From: UBA2705 sp963977125
Lineage (GTDB): Bacteria; Pseudomonadota; Alphaproteobacteria; Micavibrionales; Micavibrionaceae
Reading direction: 5' to 3'
NCBI GenBank assembly: GCA_963977125.1
Contig: CAXBNJ010000001.1
Location: 434,001-498,000, forward strand
DNA length: 64,000 nucleotides
Shown here: positions 60,993 to 64,000 of the stretch, piece by piece
Layout of the letters: every line of letters starts with the position of its first letter
Numbering within the stretch: the stretch's first letter is position 1
Translations under genes and position numbers: made by a program
The notes under the pieces: generated by a model
Told to the model about the DNA's origin: nothing
Databases searched by the model: none
Seen by the model: only the letters and a program-made list of their open reading frames with translations

Positions 60993-61021
60993 TTGACATA
61001 ACTTTCCCGTTGTGCTAATAA
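60993..61021 (+). promoter_or_regulatory. Strong sigma-70 type promoter of the two-TM Cys-pair array
   Basis: TTGACA (60993-60998), exactly 17 bases ending GTGC, TAATAA (61016-61021). It lies 30 bases before ATG 61051 and is the best promoter match in the window. Confidence 0.7.
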
Positions 61022-61050
61022 AGCGCCATGATAATGGAGCAAGATGTGTA

Positions 61051-61626
61051 ATGGCCGATATAGATAAATTAATGGACGGATATGATAAGAAGCTAAAGGC
61101 TTTAGATGCGTCTAAGTCTCAAAATTCTGAATATCTAGGATTCACGAAAAACTTAACGGTCACAGGGGTTGCTTTGGGGGCTGTGTGTTTTGCGGTTCAT
61201 TTCGGGCTTGCAGCCTTGCATGACCCCGAGCCTTACAATCAAGTTAAAGCTGAAATAAAGACCGGTAATTTTGTCGTGCCGATGGATTATTATAAAAATG
61301 ATCGTGAAGCCTGTATACGCGGTCGGCTTTCACGTTTTGAAGATTTGGACTTGGATAGTTTGGGGCAATCCGAAGTTCTAAGCTTAGCGACGCAATTCCC
61401 CGAGCATATGACGGGCTGTGTTGAAGAAGACTCGCGCGATAATCTAAACTATCAAAATGATTACCTACAAACATTAGCGCAGCCATCATGGGCGCTCTCT
61501 TTAGGAGGGAACTTCATTGGAGGATCTTGTGTTTATTTAGGCGCCATGGCTTATTTGCGCCGTCGGAAATCAAAAACTGAAGCGGCGATTAAGAACGTCA
61601 AAGAGAGTAAAATATTGTTGGATTAA
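61051..61626 (+). CDS. Two-TM Cys-pair array protein 1
   Basis: 191 residues from ATG 61051 (GGAG at 61035-61038); a longer frame from 61012 would start inside the promoter and is rejected. Layout: charged N-terminal helix (MADIDKLMDGYDKKLKAL), membrane segment about 32-53, a loop of about 90 residues with FVVPMDYY, Cys in REACIRGR and Cys in MTGCVEED, membrane segment about 147-168, then a basic tail RRRKSK. The loop would be periplasmic and the Cys pair may form a disulfide. Unknown family; four related genes follow. Confidence 0.85.
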   Translation: MADIDKLMDGYDKKLKALDASKSQNSEYLGFTKNLTVTGVALGAVCFAVHFGLAALHDPEPYNQVKAEIKTGNFVVPMDYYKNDREACIRGRLSRFEDLDLDSLGQSEVLSLATQFPEHMTGCVEEDSRDNLNYQNDYLQTLAQPSWALSLGGNFIGGSCVYLGAMAYLRRRKSKTEAAIKNVKESKILLD

Positions 61627-61683
61627 GCTTGCTAAACGCTTTGACATTAAGGTTTTACGCCGTAAAAGGAAGAAGAGAAAAAA

Positions 61684-62253
61684 ATGAAAAATTACGATAA
61701 AGATATTAACGATCTGCTCAGTAAACAAGAAAAATCAAACAGCCGCTTTGAGTCTGTTAAAAAAGTCGGCGGGCAGTCGATTGGGCTGGCGGGCTGCTTA
61801 CTTGCGGTGAATATGATATTTAATATCAACGCCGATCCTGAAAAATATGAAGCTTTAAGTGAAGAGCTTGATAAAGGGACGTTAACGGTACCTAGATCGT
61901 TCTATATTGAATCTGATTTAACAACATGCGTACGAGATAAGACATGGTCTAATGTTGAGGGCGCAGATCCTCAATCATTTCGAATGAGTGATAAACAAGC
62001 CGAAGATTTACTGAAACAGTTCCCTGGGCATTTTGCGCATTGCGTCGGTGGAGATTTACCGCCAACGGAAGAAATTAAAGAAAATTACGTCAATCAATAT
62101 AAGGCAGATAATACACTTATGTATCTGGCCTTTGGAAGTATTTTTGCTGGCGCAATGTTTATTCTTTCTGGCGCGACAGGTGGGGCGGTGAGTGTTTTGT
62201 CTACGCGACGCTCAATTAAAGAAAAACAAGACATGAAAAATTTGTTGAAATAA
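61684..62253 (+). CDS. Two-TM Cys-pair array protein 2
   Basis: 189 residues, GGAAGAAG upstream. Same layout as its neighbours: N-terminal helix (NDLLSKQEKSNSRFESVKK), membrane segment about 30-50, loop with LTVPRSFY, Cys in LTTCVRDK and FAHCVGGD, second membrane segment about 146-170, basic tail with RRSIKEKQ. It is the most different member at the sequence level besides copy 1. Function unknown. Confidence 0.85.
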   Translation: MKNYDKDINDLLSKQEKSNSRFESVKKVGGQSIGLAGCLLAVNMIFNINADPEKYEALSEELDKGTLTVPRSFYIESDLTTCVRDKTWSNVEGADPQSFRMSDKQAEDLLKQFPGHFAHCVGGDLPPTEEIKENYVNQYKADNTLMYLAFGSIFAGAMFILSGATGGAVSVLSTRRSIKEKQDMKNLLK

Positions 62254-62283
62254 TAAAAATATAGAAATAAAGAGAGCTGCAAG

Positions 62284-62850
62284 ATGGTCGATATAAGCGG
62301 ATTACAAGAAAAAATACAAAAGAGCACAGAGAAAAGCCAAGAATTTGAAGGTAAGAAGCGCAAATCTTTTGGCGAGGCCCGTTTCTATGGTGTTTTGGGG
62401 GCGTTGCTTTTGGCAGTGGATCTTGCCGATTTACATTTTCATGATGAGGAGGCTTATTTAAAGCTGGAAGCTGACTATGTGGCGGGACAGCTTGTTATCC
62501 CTGAAGACTATATGGATAAAAAGGTTATAGAATGCGTTGAGGACGTCTATGAAGATCAGTTTGAAGAAGATATGGGCGTTGATTTGGATGATTTAAGCGT
62601 AAGCCAAGCTGAGGAGCTAGGAAAAAATCAAGCCGCTTTTGCTGGCTGTGCTTCTGATGTATTTGCGCAAAGTGACGAGATTCAAAAGGACTATGTCTAC
62701 TCTCAAGGCTTCCATTGGAATCCTGCATTATTTGTATGGGGCGGCATAGGGGGCTTATATGCATTAGGCGGCTTGAGCTCTTGGAATCGTCAACGCAAAT
62801 ATGGCAATGAAGCGAAAAGCAAAGCGGAAGAATTAAAGCTTTTTGACTAA
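62284..62850 (+). CDS. Two-TM Cys-pair array protein 3
   Basis: 188 residues. N-terminal helix MVDISGLQEKIQKSTEKS, membrane segment about 36-50 (VLGALLLAVDLADL), loop with LVIPEDY, Cys in IECVEDVYED and FAGCASD, second membrane segment about 145-165 (LFVWGGIGGLYALGGL), charged tail. About 80 per cent identical to copy 4; the last 49 residues are identical, which marks a recent duplication. Confidence 0.87.
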   Translation: MVDISGLQEKIQKSTEKSQEFEGKKRKSFGEARFYGVLGALLLAVDLADLHFHDEEAYLKLEADYVAGQLVIPEDYMDKKVIECVEDVYEDQFEEDMGVDLDDLSVSQAEELGKNQAAFAGCASDVFAQSDEIQKDYVYSQGFHWNPALFVWGGIGGLYALGGLSSWNRQRKYGNEAKSKAEELKLFD

Positions 62851-62882
62851 ATAAACTCATCTATCTAGAGGGCGTGTTGCTT

Positions 62883-63449
62883 ATGGTCGATACAAGCGGA
62901 TTACAAGAAAAAATACAAAAGAGCGCAGAAAAAAGCCTAGAGTTTGAAAAAATCAGGCGTCTTTCTTTTTATAATGCCCGTATCTTTGGTGTATTGGGGG
63001 CGTTTCTTTTGGCGGTGGACCTTGCTCTCTTACAGTTCCATGACGAGGAGGCTTATTTAAAACTGGAAGCTGACTATGCGGCAGGACAGCTTGTTATTCC
63101 AGAAGACTATTTGGTTCAAAAGACCATTGATTGCTTTGAGGAGGTCTATGAAGATCAGTTTGAAGAAGATATGGGCGTTGATTTTGATGAATTAAGCGCA
63201 AGCCAAGCGACTGAACTTGGGAAAAATCAAGAAGCTTTTGCGCGTTGTGCTGCTAATGTGCTGGCGCAAAGTGACGATATTCAAAAAGACTATGTCTCGA
63301 GCCAAGGCTTCCATTGGAATCCTGCATTATTTGTATGGGGCGGCATAGGGGGCTTATATGCATTAGGTGGCTTGAGTTCTTGGAACCGTCAACGTAAATA
63401 CGGTAATGAAGCGAAAAGCAAAGCGGAAGAATTAAAGCTTTTTGATTAG
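62883..63449 (+). CDS. Two-TM Cys-pair array protein 4
   Basis: 188 residues from ATG 62883 (GAGGG ten bases before; the frame opens at GTG 62874). Near copy of protein 3: MVDTSGLQEKIQKSAEKS, LVIPEDY, Cys in IDCFEEVYED and FARCAAN. Differences concentrate in the first membrane segment and in the loop; the C-terminal 49 residues are unchanged. Function unknown. Confidence 0.87.
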   Translation: MVDTSGLQEKIQKSAEKSLEFEKIRRLSFYNARIFGVLGAFLLAVDLALLQFHDEEAYLKLEADYAAGQLVIPEDYLVQKTIDCFEEVYEDQFEEDMGVDFDELSASQATELGKNQEAFARCAANVLAQSDDIQKDYVSSQGFHWNPALFVWGGIGGLYALGGLSSWNRQRKYGNEAKSKAEELKLFD

Positions 63450-63478
63450 AATGAATTCTTAGAAAACGAATGATGAAC

Positions 63479-64000
63479 ATGGCTGATCTCGATAAATTAA
63501 AAGAAGAAATAGCAGAAAGCTCTAAAAAAAGCGCAGAGTTCCGAAGTGCTAAACGTGAGACTTTTACAGCCGCGTTTAAATATGGGGTATTCGCTGCGTT
63601 AATATTCGCGGGCGAGTTGTTTCGTTTAGACTTGACCCATGATGAACCGCTTTTTCAACAGGCTAGCGCAGATTATGAATCAGGACAGCTTGTTGTCCCT
63701 GATGATTTTGTGCAGGACAAGGTGCTTACTTGTACGGAAGATGTATATGAAGATGAGTTTGAAGATCAAACGGGCATTGATTATGACGATTTAAGCCGTG
63801 AATCTTTAGAAGAGATTGTTATGGACAATTATTCATCCTTCGCATCATGTCGCTTTAATAAATTAGCGGCGAGTGATGAAGTCAAAGAAGATTACGTTGA
63901 TTCACTAGACTATAAATGGAGTGGTTTCTTGTATTTCTGGGGCGGCGGGGCTGGTTTCTTTACAGCTCTGGGGGTGACCGCATGGAATAGGCAGCGTAAA
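63479..64000 (+). CDS. Two-TM Cys-pair array protein 5, cut by window edge
   Basis: 174 codons visible and open to position 64000. MADLDKLKEEIAESSKKS, membrane segment about 35-48, loop with LVVPDDF, Cys in LTCTEDVYED and FASCRFN, second membrane segment starting about 152 (FLYFWGGGAGFFTALGV), then WNRQRK like copies 3 and 4. ATGs at 63470 and 63473 are in frame upstream; the chosen start matches the family N-terminus. About 10-20 residues are missing. Confidence 0.85.
   Translation, partial: MADLDKLKEEIAESSKKSAEFRSAKRETFTAAFKYGVFAALIFAGELFRLDLTHDEPLFQQASADYESGQLVVPDDFVQDKVLTCTEDVYEDEFEDQTGIDYDDLSRESLEEIVMDNYSSFASCRFNKLAASDEVKEDYVDSLDYKWSGFLYFWGGGAGFFTALGVTAWNRQRK

Larger units (their letters stand above)
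62284..63449 (+). repeat. Direct duplication of the copy 3/copy 4 genes
   Basis: The two genes align base for base without length change; the last ~150 bases differ at only about ten positions, nearly all synonymous. The unit is about 600 bases including the spacer. Confidence 0.8.

Noticed and set aside
61012..61050. N-terminal extension of array protein 1
   Set aside because: Begins within the -10 region of the promoter and does not match the family N-terminus.
1..64000. tRNA, rRNA, CRISPR, transposase or prophage genes
   Set aside because: Reading both strands, no cloverleaf with TTCGA arm, no spaced repeat array and no transposase, integrase or phage structural motif was found.

Overview
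The window reads as a stretch of chromosome from a low-to-moderate GC alphaproteobacterium, possibly of the Micavibrionales or a related deep lineage (lineage is my inference). The signs are a 5-aminolevulinate synthase of the C4 type, a YbjN gene next to a BMFP/UbiK-like gene, an lgt-midA-pgeF cluster, a prs-rplY-pth-ychF cluster, a response regulator with a GPDRRR tail and a Rickettsia-type 17 kDa glycine-zipper lipoprotein. Intergenic gaps are short, several convergent pairs share a hairpin terminator, and I saw no rRNA, tRNA, CRISPR array, insertion sequence or prophage.

Region 1 (1-9.3 kb): an oligopeptide/microcin C type ABC importer (yejB, yejE, yejF; no yejA here) on the minus strand, interrupted by a plus-strand unknown gene; then a membrane-anchored unknown, a GH13 alpha-glucosidase, a periplasmic cyclophilin and a secreted major royal jelly/Yellow-type protein. 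Region 2 (9.3-21.9 kb): a Fur-box gene for a small Cys protein, then housekeeping genes: proC, ybjN, ubiK-like, hldD, lgt, midA, pgeF, prs, rplY, pth, ychF, a GNAT protein and an AstE/AspA-type amidohydrolase. Region 3 (22-30 kb): a membrane-anchored HEXXH protein of unknown family, purB, radC, map, a CinA-type molybdopterin-binding protein, a serine hydrolase and a very unusual secreted Cys/His repeat protein.

Region 4 (30-37 kb) is accessory in character: an unknown protein, a HAD phosphatase and four tandem, highly diverged paralogues (about 365-417 aa) of a cytoplasmic family I do not recognise, followed by uvrB. Region 5 (39-52 kb) has membrane proteins, a TauE/SafE permease, a sensor histidine kinase, hemA, two PfkB kinases (one with an altered signature), an RNB exoribonuclease with a substituted metal-ligand Asp, and a response regulator with an unknown partner. 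Region 6 (52-61 kb) has htpG, pdxH, a lipoprotein, unknowns, fabI, a hotdog thioesterase and aroC.

Region 7 (61 kb to the right edge) is a second tandem family: at least five small proteins with two membrane segments and a conserved Cys pair in the loop between them. A near-consensus promoter precedes the array and the last copy is cut by the window edge. The two paralogue arrays and the Cys/His repeat protein are the best candidates for undescribed biology. Their functions cannot be read from sequence alone.
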